Shown piece after piece: positions 39,553 to 50,550 of a stretch of 64,000 nt of DNA. Under the pieces are notes generated by a model. It was not told where the DNA came from, did no database searches, and saw nothing but the letters and a program-made list of their open reading frames with translations. Source of the stretch: Balanoglossus misakiensis (Eukaryota > Hemichordata); assembly GCA_040954595.2 (NCBI GenBank), contig CM082591.2, positions 6,572,001 through 6,636,000 of the forward strand, in the 5' to 3' direction. Each line of letters opens with the position of its first letter. Position 1 is the first letter of the stretch. The translations under genes were made by a program, and so were the position numbers.

Positions 39553-40377
39553 GCAATACAATACAATGTAATACAATACAATACAATACAATACAATACA
39601 ATACAATACAATACAATACAATACAATACAATACAATACAATACAATACAATACAATACAATACAATACAATACAATACAATACAATACAATACAATACA
39701 ATACAATACAATACAATACAATACAATACAATACAATACAATACAATACAATACAATACAATACAATACAATTCAATTCAATTCATTACAACACAACACA
39801 ACACAACACAAAACAACACAACACAACACAACACAACACAACACAACACAACACAACACAATACAATACAATACAATACAATACAATACAATTCAATTAA
39901 TTACAGTACAATACAAAACAAAACAAAACAATACAATACAATACAATACAATACAATACAATACAATACAATACAATACAATACAATACAATACAATACA
40001 ATACAATACAATACAATACAATACAATTAATTACAGTACAAAACAATACGATACAATACAATACAATACAATACAATACAATACAATACAACACAACACA
40101 ACACAACACAAAACAATACAATACAATACAATACAATACAATACAATACAATACAATACAATACAATACAATACAATACAATACAATACAACACAACACA
40201 ACACAAAACAATACAATACAATACAATACAATACAATACAATACAATACAATACAATACAATACAATACAATACAATACAATACAATACAATACAATACA
40301 ATACAATACAATACAATACAATACAATACAATGCAATACAATACAATACAATACAATACAATACAATACAATACAAT
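39553..40377. repeat. Long (ACAAT)n pentanucleotide satellite
   Basis: About 825 bases of ACAAT/ATACA repeat with interspersed blocks of ACAAC and AAAAC variants and three related breaks (attcaattaattacagta type). All long ORFs here on both strands are artefacts of a five-base repeat with no stop codons. Confidence 0.97.
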
Positions 40378-40780
40378 ACTTGCAACGCCTGTATTTGGCA
40401 CTTTCTATTGTTCTTGCCCGGAAGATATTTTACGGTATTACACTGAGTGCAAACTATTTCTGAGAACGCGCGGCACGACAGTTCGCTGCGCGTGCAAGCG
40501 ACGAACGGGCATAGGGCGCTAGTGGAGAGGGGCGTTGTAAAATTCGGTTATTAGAGGCTGAAATAACATTTTCAAAATTTTTATTTAGAATGCGGATGTG
40601 CCCATCGTAATGAAAGCTGCCAACCCCCTTAAAATGATACTACGGCCCACACGTCATACGTCACAACATGGCTACTGCCGTGATCCCAGGGCGCCCGGTT
40701 CAAATTTCTGGTAATGAAATTGTTTTTCTCGGCGCATTTTCGCAAATCGTTGTGTTTTATAGGTAGGCATGTATGATAAA
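40378..40780. other. Non-coding, nothing recognised
   Basis: Unique-looking sequence with no ORF of note. Confidence 0.4.
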
Positions 40781-40893
40781 GGGGTTATTACACGAATTTT
40801 GGTCGATAACGCGACGCATTCTCGTGATGTCCGTATTTTGACTCGTTGCGAAGCAACTCGTCAAAATACGGACATCACTCGAATAATAACCCC
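40781..40893. mobile_element. 113-bp hairpin element
   Basis: It begins ggggttatta and ends taataacccc. Its inner arms gatgtccgtattttgac and gtcaaaatacggacatc are exact reverse complements around a short loop. Too short to code. It abuts an (ACAAT)n tract at 40896-40960. Confidence 0.75.
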
Positions 40894-41954
40894 TAAATAC
40901 AATACAATACAATACAATACAATACAATACAATACAATGCAATACAATACAATATCATATTATACAAAATTTTAAATCAAAAATACATGAGTACCAATCA
41001 CGAAGTAAAATGTTCACTGAAGTATAATGTTTAAAGATTTCTCAAGATATCTACATCTGGTGATATTCTAAAACAACATTTCCATTAGAAATACAATCCA
41101 CATTTCTCGAAGTAAAGATATAAGATTCAATGCCCACTTTTATATAATGAACGTGAAAACAAAGATCTACTTAACGGACAAATTTTGGGAGTTTTATCGT
41201 GGTTAGTGAGTATTTTTACACCTAAACCATTAATGCATGGTACAATGTTAAAAATGTCAAGAACTTTCATATGTTTACCAATTTCTTATAATTTAAATAT
41301 AAAGAATATTTGCATTGTAAAAACATTTCTGGGAATTAAATATGGCGAAAGCCTTATCTACAGAATTTTACGACATTCACGAAATTCCAAAAAATCAAAC
41401 AATATTGAGGTGATTTGCGTGAGGCCTTCATGTTTATTCGAAAATATTGCAGTGAAAATACACAAAGTAACATATGATCCAGGAATGAAAAAATAACGGA
41501 TTTTTTTTCTATTATGGTAATCGCTATTTAGCCAACAAAGAAAGTGTTACTCACCGAATACAATATGAAGACGGATTTCTGATTATCATTATTATTTTGA
41601 AAATTATTCATTAGCATACAAATAGTTTTTTCACAACGACTAAGTCTAATATTTGGTCTATACAGCTCACCATACAGTCAGTACCATCATATTACATTAG
41701 TCTGGTTTTCTTCAGTTTTATTGATTACTTTCCGAACACATTTATAGAAACGATATATCTTGTACTGCAAAGTACAAGAGAGTAAAAAACTCACAAAAAT
41801 GAATAAATGGTAGAGATCGATTATTCATATTGGCTAGTCGTATGTCAACAAGCATGATGGAACGATCATTGACTACATGTACATTAACATAAACGGTGTC
41901 TTGTATCAAAGAAATTTAATGTAAAGGGGCAGCGAGAGAGAGAGCCTTTCCCCT
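40894..41954. repeat. Unit 1 left part: (ACAAT)n and spacer downstream of the acyltransferase
   Basis: The short (ACAAT)n tract (to about 40960) is followed by sequence colinear with 49875-50550 and 57665-58345, with about 320 extra bases in this copy. A related but less similar block also lies at 48770-49110 and 56620-56960. No gene is seen. The acyltransferase 3' UTR lies at the right edge. Confidence 0.6.
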
Positions 41955-43466
41955 TTAAACTAATGAAATGCTTTCAAACATCCTTTTAATTTCCTCCGCG
42001 TATAACATTGCCGTACCACGTCTATGCATGTCACTATTTGTATCGTACTGTACCGACACAAACAGTTTGCCACTTAAGCCTGCGACTGCTATAGTGAGAG
42101 TGCTTAAAAATGTACCCCTCGTCCCTCTATAGAATTTCTCAACACTGACTTTGCGGTCATTGTGACATTCCAGAAAAGTAAGCTGTCCTGCATTAGATAT
42201 GTATAAGACATCTTTAATTGTATGGTTTTGTTGTTTAGCAAGCTGGATAAATTCCCTAGTTCTGTCATATTGGAATTCTATTAATTGTGATTTTATTGGT
42301 GGTGGACCCGATACTCTATCGTCAAGATTTTCTTTTAGTCGCCTTGCCAGTTTCCAGAAGTATTCATCCCCAATCGAGACTTGATTTACATTTGTCGTAA
42401 TGTGTTCTGTAGTGTTGTAAAGACCCAAATCTGAAATATTTTCTTTGAAATGCTTTCGCAAGGTGCGGGCAACTTTCAACTTAACATTCATGGGTTTTCC
42501 ATCATTAACTATTTTAGCAAAAGCAGATGAAAACAATGCTAATAATGTAGAATTGAGATTAACTTTGTGTTGTCTTGTCAGTTGCTTCAATTTTGACAGC
42601 AAGGTCTCGGATATCTCAAAATTGATATGTTTTGTTTCGACATTCGTGTCATAATCATCAGAAGTATCTGAAAAGCCTGATGGCGGTGCCGATTCCACCA
42701 GCATTTTATTGCTGTCTTTCTCAGTTACACTTATAGTCTCTGGTGTTGCAATCAAATCCTGAGCTGGTCGAGGAAACGGTACGCTCTGAACTCTTTCCTG
42801 AGTGTTTGTCTCAAAGGATCCGTCCACAATGTCATTGATATTTTCCACGAATAGACTCACATAGTTACTGGCGGCAACACCATCTGCAAGTGAATGGTGA
42901 AACTGAAACGTCATAGCAGCCTTGTACGACTCACGATCGCCAGTGTCGCTCTTTGTCCACTTTCCTTGTAAGATTGTACAGTTCCACAAAGGGCCTTGGA
43001 GGCGGTTGATGGCATTGCTTCCAGATCGAGACATGGCAGCTCCCACGTCGTCGTTCACGGTTAGCCCTGAAACACGAAGATCAACGCTTCCGCCGTTTGT
43101 CATCTCTGCGAAACACCTGTCAGTTTCTCTGCCGTCTGCATCGCGCAAAACAATAACTCTTGAACTCAACGCACTATGTTTCTTACGTAGGTTATCCAGT
43201 GCCTCGTGAACAATGTCCTTCGTAATTTCAACTTTGCAATTCAATTGCAAGTGTATTACAGCGGGCCAGAGACGGTATTCCGACAAGACGTCGTACAAAC
43301 GTTCGGACACGTTCATTTTCCGAAAATATGGCGCCAGTGCTGTACTATCATTTGTGCCCTGTGAAGTGATGAATCGCGGTATTTGCATGGCCGGTGCCAA
43401 GTTCCCACGTCTTACAAGCACTGGGGCTTTGGTGATTGCCTGAGCACGTAGTATGGCAAGCAACAT
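41955..43466 (-). CDS. HHxxxDG acyltransferase (condensation/PapA5/alcohol acyltransferase-like), copy 1
   Basis: This is a single-exon ORF of 503 aa. The catalytic motif HHSLADG lies at residues 190-196, about two-fifths along, as in the CoA-dependent acyltransferase superfamily (PapA5, yeast alcohol acetyltransferases, NRPS condensation domains). In that family the second His acts as base to move an acyl group to an alcohol or amine. Upstream are PLWNCTILQG and a first-domain LRKKHSALSSRV; the C-terminal part has LSGKLFVSVQYD. The N-terminus (MLLAILRAQA to RFITSQG) is basic with no acidic residue for about 39 positions, which suggests mitochondrial import, though that is an inference. No introns. 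The substrate is unknown. Copies 2 and 3 follow at about 8 kb spacing. Confidence 0.85.
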   Translation of the reverse strand: MLLAILRAQAITKAPVLVRRGNLAPAMQIPRFITSQGTNDSTALAPYFRKMNVSERLYDVLSEYRLWPAVIHLQLNCKVEITKDIVHEALDNLRKKHSALSSRVIVLRDADGRETDRCFAEMTNGGSVDLRVSGLTVNDDVGAAMSRSGSNAINRLQGPLWNCTILQGKWTKSDTGDRESYKAAMTFQFHHSLADGVAASNYVSLFVENINDIVDGSFETNTQERVQSVPFPRPAQDLIATPETISVTEKDSNKMLVESAPPSGFSDTSDDYDTNVETKHINFEISETLLSKLKQLTRQHKVNLNSTLLALFSSAFAKIVNDGKPMNVKLKVARTLRKHFKENISDLGLYNTTEHITTNVNQVSIGDEYFWKLARRLKENLDDRVSGPPPIKSQLIEFQYDRTREFIQLAKQQNHTIKDVLYISNAGQLTFLECHNDRKVSVEKFYRGTRGTFLSTLTIAVAGLSGKLFVSVQYDTNSDMHRRGTAMLYAEEIKRMFESISLV

Positions 43467-43919
43467 TTTTGTCTTATTTCTTTACTGTGTATGGCTTGGT
43501 GACGGACAATATGATGACGACAGCTTTTTACTTCGCTGGCGATAAACCGAGGGCCGATAATGTGACAGTCGCAATGCCGATGAAAGTGAAAAAATCGTCC
43601 TAGGGAAAGAATATAGACAGAATGACACATTTATTAACAATGAAATAATTTCATCAATATGGTATTCGTATATGTAGCTTTTGCACTTCAAATATTAGCT
43701 TTCATCTGTCGGAGAACTTTTATTTGAACAATTATAGTTTTTATAATATGCCTCATGCTAATACTGTGTCGTGATTCGCCAGAATCCGTCACGTGATAGG
43801 ATAATAGAATCGACTATGAATCCCTTGGGAAATATCAGAAAAAATATAAACCGTTCACGTGACCAACGTTGAGTTCACAGTCTCACAAACATAAACTGTT
43901 AGCATGAGGTTTATTATAA

Positions 43920-44110
43920 AACACCTATGGCCTGGCCTTTATTCGGGTCATAGCAGCCGTTTTTACCCCCTTGTGACTGTGAGTTACCAGAATCATATGC
44001 TATTTAACTCTGCCTACGGCCTCCGGAAATAGCATGTGATTCTGGTAACTCACAGCCCCTCGGGAGTAATAAACGGCTGCTATGGCCCTCATGGCCGGGC
44101 AATAGGTGTT
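43920..44110. mobile_element. 191-bp foldback element, copy 1
   Basis: The left arm from aacacctatggcctggcc and the right arm ending ggccgggcaataggtgtt are inverted copies, with inner pairs cagccgttt/aaacggctg and gtgagttaccagaat/attctggtaactcac. It lies about 450 bases upstream of the acyltransferase ATG. A TATA-like atatataaaa follows at about 44112-44121. Confidence 0.75.
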
Positions 44111-44259
44111 CAATATATAAAACTTTGCGTCTCTATGCGGATTCTGATGGAGATTACTTTCAACCAATCAGGCACTTCCTTTACTATGCCCAATCACATT
44201 TCAGTTCGCCCTCTCAAATGTTGCTATTTGTGCTTGTTATTACGTTCGCCTTGTGTTGA

Positions 44260-44588
44260 GCCTGATGGCGGTGCCGATTCCACCAGCATTTTATTGCTGT
44301 CTTTCTCAGTTACACTTATAGTCTCTGGTGTTGCAATCAAATCCTGAGCTGGTCGAGGAAACGGTACGCTCTGAACTCTTTCCTGAGTGTTTGTCTCAAA
44401 GGATCCGTCCACAATGTCATTGATATTTTCCACGAATTGACTCACATAGTTACTGGCGGCAACACCATCTGCAAGTGAATGGTGAAACTGAAACGTCATA
44501 GCAGCCTTGTACGATTCACGATCGCCAGTGTCGCTCTTTGTCCACTTTCCTTGTAAGATTGTACAGTTCCACAAAGGGCCTTGGAGGC
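44260..44588 (-). pseudogene. 329-bp internal fragment of the acyltransferase gene
   Basis: It is colinear with 42675-43003 of copy 1 without indels and carries the HHSLADG motif, but has neither start nor end of the gene. A few substitutions (for example gaattgactcac for gaatagactcac) agree better with copy 3. It is flanked on both sides by direct copies of the region holding the 191-bp foldback, with a repeat offset of about 710 bases. It cannot make a functional protein. Confidence 0.9.
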
Positions 44589-44629
44589 AGTCTCACAAAC
44601 ATAAACTGTTAGCATGAGGTTTATTATAA

Positions 44630-44820
44630 AACACCTATGGCCTGGCCTTTATTCGGGCCATAGCAGCCGTTTTTACCCCCTTGTGACTGTGAGTTACCAG
44701 AATCATATGCTATTTAACTCTGCCTACGGCCTCCGGAAATAGCATGTGATTCTGGTAACTCACAGCCCCTCGGGAGTAATAAACGGCTGCTATGGCCCTC
44801 ATGGCCGGGCAATAGGTGTT
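44630..44820. mobile_element. 191-bp foldback element, copy 2
   Basis: Nearly identical to 43920-44110, from which it was duplicated together with the gene fragment at 44260-44588. Confidence 0.75.
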
Positions 44821-45618
44821 CAATATATAAAACTTTGCGTCTCTATGCGGATTCTGATGGAGATTACTTTCAACCAATCAGGCACTTCCTTTACTATGCC
44901 CAATCACATTTCAGTTCGCCCTCTCAAATGTTGCTATTTGTGCTTGTTATTACGTTCGCCTTGTGTTGATTTGCAACTTTTGGAATTTTTCCGCCTGTTG
45001 GATTCTAACGGTTGAGTTGTAATCATTGCTTGTCTTTGGCAATAAACGTGCTTTTTACATTGTACGTTTTCCTTGTCCGAGTCAGACTATTTAAGCAAGC
45101 GGGTAGATCGTCTTCTTTTATCCTTTGTTGATAAACATTGTTTTTTGCCTACAATGCACCCGTTTCCATGTGTGCGAGCAAGATTCGAGATGGATGCGGC
45201 TGAATGTTTTTTCCCCACTAAAAGTTCAAAAGGGGCCATTGTACAAGTTGTGAGGTGTTTTGGGGCCGATTGGTTGTGCCGTATGAATGAGGTGTGCTCG
45301 GTAACGGTGATCGGTTCGGGTTTTGTTTTGCAGACGGAAATTCTAGTCGAAACTACTACGCAACAGATCGGTTGGGAATCGCCCGCTTTATAGGGGAGGC
45401 ATCGGTTGTAAGACACACAGCTTGCCACACGTAGCTTGGTTTCCACAATCAGCTTGTGCATTTTGATTATTCACGCTAAAACCGCCCACTATTGTACAAT
45501 TGTGTATTTTTGACGGTGCATGCGCCTGTATTTGCGGCACAATTTTTACAATATGTACATGTATGTCCCTGTAGTACGTAGAAAATTAGCCCTGAGTTGC
45601 CGGGAGCAGGCAGGGCTA
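44821..45618. other. Unit 1 spacer, conserved in all three units
   Basis: Colinear with 52676-53473 and 60449-61257. It contains an ORF ending VETTTQQIGWESPAL, but start and frame differ between the copies and most differences in it change amino acids, so I do not call a gene. Confidence 0.4.
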
Positions 45619-46067
45619 GACTGTCGACAGTCCCTCGCGTCTAATGTGTATCTTTTTTGAGGGCCGAAGGCCCGATTCGGCGTTTCGTGCGAGGCCGTAA
45701 GGCCCGAGCGACTGTTATAGCTCTCCGCGCCCTAACACGGCATTGTAGAGAAATTCAGTGGTAAAGCAACTGGCATGATTGACAGTTAATTACGTCATAA
45801 ACTCGTTGACCAATCTTATTGTCACGCAGTATCGGGTTAACAAACAAACGCATGCGTGACCCGTGACATGGTGACCTTTATGCCGCCCATATGCAAATTT
45901 TACTACGTCATTTTCTGCATGCATAATTAATATCAAGGCAAGGCTTACAAGCTATAACAGTCCCTCGGGCCTTACGGCCCTTGCACGAAACGCCTTCGGC
46001 GCTTCCCGTATCGGGCCTTCGGCCCTCAAAAAAGATACACATAAGGCACGAGGGACTATCGACAGTC
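45619..46067. mobile_element. 449-bp inverted-repeat (MITE-like) element, copy 1
   Basis: Inverted arms of about 110-130 bases begin gactgtcgacagtccctcg and end cgagggactatcgacagtc. Within them are gagggccgaaggcccga, ggccgtaaggcccgag and gactgttatagct. TA stands outside both ends, which suits a TA target duplication as in Tc1/mariner-type elements. The middle has no transposase. Copies lie at 53474-53922 and, interrupted, 61258-63454. Confidence 0.8.
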
Positions 46068-48164
46068 TAACGCAGGGCTAGTACTACGAGATAAAACGGC
46101 TCAACGTCCCACACCAAAGACGGCCCCGTAACAAAGCCGACCTCGCTACAAACTGAAAGCACCTCTTAGTATAAACCTTAGCTCAGTTCTTTATAGATTT
46201 TTAAATCTTTAAACTAATTTGTTTTAGCTGTCGCAGAGACGCCCAAAGAACAAAAAATCATTGCTGCGCTGAGCTGCCTAAGTGACACCGACTGTGTCTT
46301 CGCCGCGGCCGAGCATGCTAGATAGCAATTATCGCTGCAAATCTCAGCCAATTCGTGCAGTTTTCTTCTCGGTCGATTATAATTTCTTTCCGTCCGAACA
46401 CAGAATTTACTGGTACTTTGTACAGCTTCATAAAATTTACGTCAATCGCAGTCACCCTCCACGAGCGCGAGGATGATTACTGTACACGGCAGTTTTACTT
46501 CTATCTCCCGGGCCCAGCTTTATACAATGTGCCCGGTGTTATGCGCGCAATCTACACTGCCGTGGAATACCTTTTTCTCGTACGCAAAGCGAAAGAACCA
46601 TCTTCGTTGTAGGGAGTTATTTTTATACCAAACAGTGTAATAATCCCCAATTAAGGCTCTAACTAGTTAGTAAGGATAAGTAGATTCTAGTTTTGTCACT
46701 TCATTACACCCCATTTGCTGACTTTTTATCTCCGCCTTGCGACACAGATTAATGTCGCCGCCATTTTGTCTGTTGTCAGGACAGAGCACTGTCTTATGGG
46801 ATTGACTGTTCACTAAACGTCCGTAACCAGAGGCTTTCAGCGCTTTAAGCAACCTTGATCATCTAAATACCGCAACATCATCCTCGTGAATGGTTGCTTT
46901 TCATTTCTGTATCGATATCATGGTTTATGTACGAATCTAAATATTTGGTGTACAAAAAAAATGTACCTTGATTAATTTACCCCAACAAAAACGGTGGGTT
47001 TGGAATGATGACATTTCAGACATAATTAAAACTCACGCTTATATTGCATGCGGTCGGCTATTTAGGAGTGGCACTAAGACCTTGCTCGACTCGGTAATCA
47101 TTTCAAGCCACGGTCGCCTATATTCTTAGACGTACACCGAAAATACTAAACAAAAAGTTGTATTTACCGAGAGAAAAACAGTGATTCCAAGTTAGTCTTA
47201 AGAAGTGCTACTTCTAGAACTGGTTTTGAGAGAGAACTACTTTCTGTGTTTGAGGGTATTATTGCAACTGGCGGCATGATTTTTGATGCGCTTCTGTGAT
47301 CAGAACAAGCACCAGAAAAAGCCTCCCACTGACAGTCGCCCTATACCGTCGAAAGAAACGTGTGCACGGTTAACTTTAAATCTACAAAACTCGGTGCAAA
47401 TTATGAATAAGTCACTTGCACCTTACCTCAATCTCGAACAGAGAAGACTTTGGTCAACGAACCCGTTGATGAGAAAGTCGGATTGAAAATGACAATCTTT
47501 TATTTAAAATGCTCATTATACGACATTCACAAACATGTACGAGCAAGTTAGAATGAACATTGTTCATATAACATGGTATAATAATGCGAAGAAAAGCTTT
47601 TTCCTTTCAGGAGCTGCATGTGCCGGATACATGAATACTGGCCACTGATTTTTAGTCCAGCTAGAATGAGCGTTATAATATGTTTATATAATGTGTTATA
47701 ATAAATAATGCAAAGAAAAGCTTCTTCCTTTCAAGTAGTGAACGGGCCGGATACATGATCAACGGCCATTGATATTTAATTATTGTCATCGAATTTGATG
47801 GAACAATGCTGAATGGCAAACACTTTGTATAAATGCAAAGCAATTTTTTCCCATTCATATACATTATCTGTACAAAATTGTTACAAGACCCAAGTGTTCA
47901 TACATTTTTATGCAAAGTGTCCGTCACATGGTTTAAATTCAGAAAGGTGAGGATTTATTGTACATTTCCAACCATAAGCTTATTTTTAAATCCGGGTAAC
48001 TGGAGTACGATGGAGACAAAATCTGAGTTGACCCAATTTTGTCCACCAACTTTTGCTACGCAAGCGACACCATATTACTCTATTCACAGTGCATGTAACA
48101 GATTAATGAGCGAACAAACGTGTGAATAAAATCACTACCTCCACCTTTCGGGCGCAAATTATTA
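46068..48164. other. Unit 1 long spacer; only short unassigned ORFs
   Basis: Colinear with 53923-56010 in unit 2 and, in part, with 63455-63950 in unit 3. Short ORFs (46282-46476, 46355-46612, 47283-47486) recur in unit 2 but match no family I know. Conservation here reflects recent duplication and does not by itself show coding. Confidence 0.35.
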
Positions 48165-48660
48165 AATAATAACACATGTTTAGTGGGGGCAATATCATGA
48201 TCTTAAGCCTGTTCGAGGGATGGTGATCTCTGACCATAATATTGATGAAGTCCGAGCATCATGTGTTATTAATTTTTTTACACCGAACATTTCACCATAC
48301 ATACAGCATAGAGGGTTGCGTCCATGTCACATGACGTACCTTGCAGTCAACTAAAATGTCTCGCTGTACTTCGAAATCAAATAATTTTGCGGAAACTGCG
48401 CTGTTCGTTGCGATTGTGGTGTATTTACTGTCCGTTTGCAGTAAAATATCGTCCAGTTGAACAGGTGTTAATCCTGTATGTCGCTTTGAAGCCATAGATG
48501 AGGGAGTTGACTGATCGTGAAGGAAGCCATTGAACGACAGTTTGTTATGCGCAGAAGACGCGCAGAACCTAAAACCTGTTCTCAGCGGGCAAAAAACTCT
48601 CACCGCGCGCGTATCCCCGCCCCGTAGCCCCTACCTACGGGCCATAGACTCTGTCAACTG
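48165..48660 (-). repeat. Dispersed repeat, minus-strand copy in unit 1
   Basis: The reverse complement matches 38991-39542: an ORF-like part with SKRHTGLTPVQLDD and a palindromic end between aataataacacatg (48168) and catgtgttattaatt (48260). Confidence 0.65.
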
Positions 48661-49348
48661 TTTTTCAATTTAAAAGGACAATAATCTAAATTTGATTTTA
48701 GCAAAATATGAGAAACGATTACAACTTTTATTTTCAAGAAGCATTGTACTTTAAAATTAAAAAAAAAAACATGAAAAGTGTTCACTGAAGTATAATGTTT
48801 AATGATTTCTCAAGATATCTACATCTGGTTATACTCTAAAACAACGTTTCCAATTGAAATACAATCCACATTTCTTGAAGTAAAGATATAAGATTCAATG
48901 CCCACTTTTATTCAAAGAACGTGCAAATTATAACAAAGAAATACTTATCGGCCAGATTTTCTATTTTATATTTATATCGTGGGTAGTATTTTAAGCCTAA
49001 ACCGGTACAGTTATTTATTCATGTTACAATGTTAAAAAATGATCATTAAGAATTTTCATAATTTTACCAATGTATTATAATTTACATATCAAGAATAGTT
49101 GCATTGTAAGATATATATGAGATATGAGAAAGTAGGTCAAGGGTCATCTCAAAGTCACCCAAACTTTACTCCAAAATTTGATCCCTTGCTGATCCCTGGC
49201 AAACAAGAACCAGACCTCTATAGCCTTATTGGCCAGCCTGAAATAGGTATTTCCCTAAACTCTCCTTTTTGGCGGAAATACAGCGCCCCCTGAGAGAGTA
49301 TGGGTCACCGTGACTGGAGAAGAATCGAATTTTTTCAGACAACCTAAT
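48661..49348. other. Unit 1 spacer before the putative exon
   Basis: Includes a block (48770-49110) related to the sequence right of each (ACAAT)n tract. No gene is seen. Confidence 0.35.
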
Positions 49349-49458
49349 ATGGCCGACAAGTCACGTGACGACTTAAACATTCAAGGGTCAGGTGTACTGC
49401 TACTCAATGTCTCCGGCCAAAGTTTGAGAGGCGAAGGTGCAGCAGTTTTCCAGTCCAG
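49349..49458 (+). CDS. Putative coding exon with 3' splice donor, unit 1/2 boundary
   Basis: From the ATG at 49349 an open frame of 36 codons plus 2 bases (MADKSRDDLNIQGSG, then LLLNV) ends at CAG followed by the donor gtgagc. An acceptor-like ttttttcag lies just upstream, so it could instead be an internal exon. The same exon is kept at 57198-57307. No downstream exon was found before the (ACAAT)n tract. It may be a truncated first exon carried along by duplication. Confidence 0.25.
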
Positions 49459-49644
49459 GTGAGCAAAAAACATAATTTGATAAAGAAAAAGCGGAATTGA
49501 ATGAGTTGAAAGAAAGACAGAAAAAAAACAATGAAACAAAATAATCCTGGCTTGGCTTGGGCTTCTAATGAAGAACTATATCAATACTAATAGGGCCCAT
49601 CGGCCAAAGGTCTTGAGCCGCCAAAATGCAAAGTACAAGACAGT

Positions 49645-49875
49645 TTAATACAGTTTAATACAGTTTAATACAGTTTAATTCAGTTTAATACAGTTTAATA
49701 CAATACAATACAATACAATACAATACAATACAATACAATACAATGCAATGCAATGCAATGCAATGCAATGCAATGCAATACAATACAATACAATACAATA
49801 CAATACAATACAATACAATACAATACAATACAATACAATACAATACAATACAATACAATACAATACAATACAATA
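49645..49875. repeat. (ACAAT)n tract at the unit 1/2 boundary
   Basis: TACAGTTTAA repeats, then ACAAT, a GCAAT block and ACAAT again. It marks the point where the next acyltransferase unit begins. Confidence 0.95.
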
Positions 49876-50550
49876 TCATATTATACAAAATTTAAAATAA
49901 AAAATACATGACTACCAATCACGAAGGAAATTGTTTACCGAAGTATAATGTTTAAAGATTTGTCAAGATAACTGCACCTGGTTATATTCTAAAACAACAT
50001 TTACATTAGAAATACAATCCACATTTCTTGAAGAAAAAATATCAGATTCAAGGCCCACTTTTATTCAATGGACGTGCAAACAAAGAAATACTTATCGGCC
50101 ACATTTTGGAGTTTTTATTTATATCGTTGTTAGGAATACTAGCATTTTTACGCCTTAACCATTAATGTAGTTCTTAATTCATGGTAAAATGTTAAAAATG
50201 TTAAGAACTTTCATAATGTTACCAATTTCATATATATTTTAAATATCAAGAATATTTGTATTGTAAAAACGTTTCTGGGAAATAATATGGCGAAATATTT
50301 ATCTGCAGAATTATACAAACACATTTATAGAAACGATATATCTTGTACTGCAAAGTACAAGAGAGAAAACAATTAAAAAAATTAATAAATGGTAGAGATC
50401 GATTATTCATTTTGGCAAGTCGGTTACTCACATGTCTACAAACGGGATTGAAGTTGTGTACGGTTGAACGGTCATTTACTACATATACACATGTACATTA
50501 ACATAAACGGTGTCTTGTATAATTAATGGAAAGAGAGAGCCTTTTCCCCT
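49876..50550. other. Unit 2 spacer downstream of acyltransferase copy 2
   Basis: Colinear with 57669-58345. AT-rich, no gene seen. Confidence 0.5.

Noticed and set aside
39366-40463. ORFs up to 317 codons reading QYNTI or LYCIV
   Set aside because: Produced by the five-base ACAAT repeat, which contains no stop in these frames.
43213-43443. Plus-strand ORFs repeated opposite each acyltransferase (also at 51806 and 59601)
   Set aside because: They are shadows of the real minus-strand gene and recur only because the gene is duplicated.
45073-45393. ORF of 106 codons in each acyltransferase unit (also 52980 and 60817) as a gene
   Set aside because: Start and frame differ between units and most differences change amino acids, so no coding constraint is visible.
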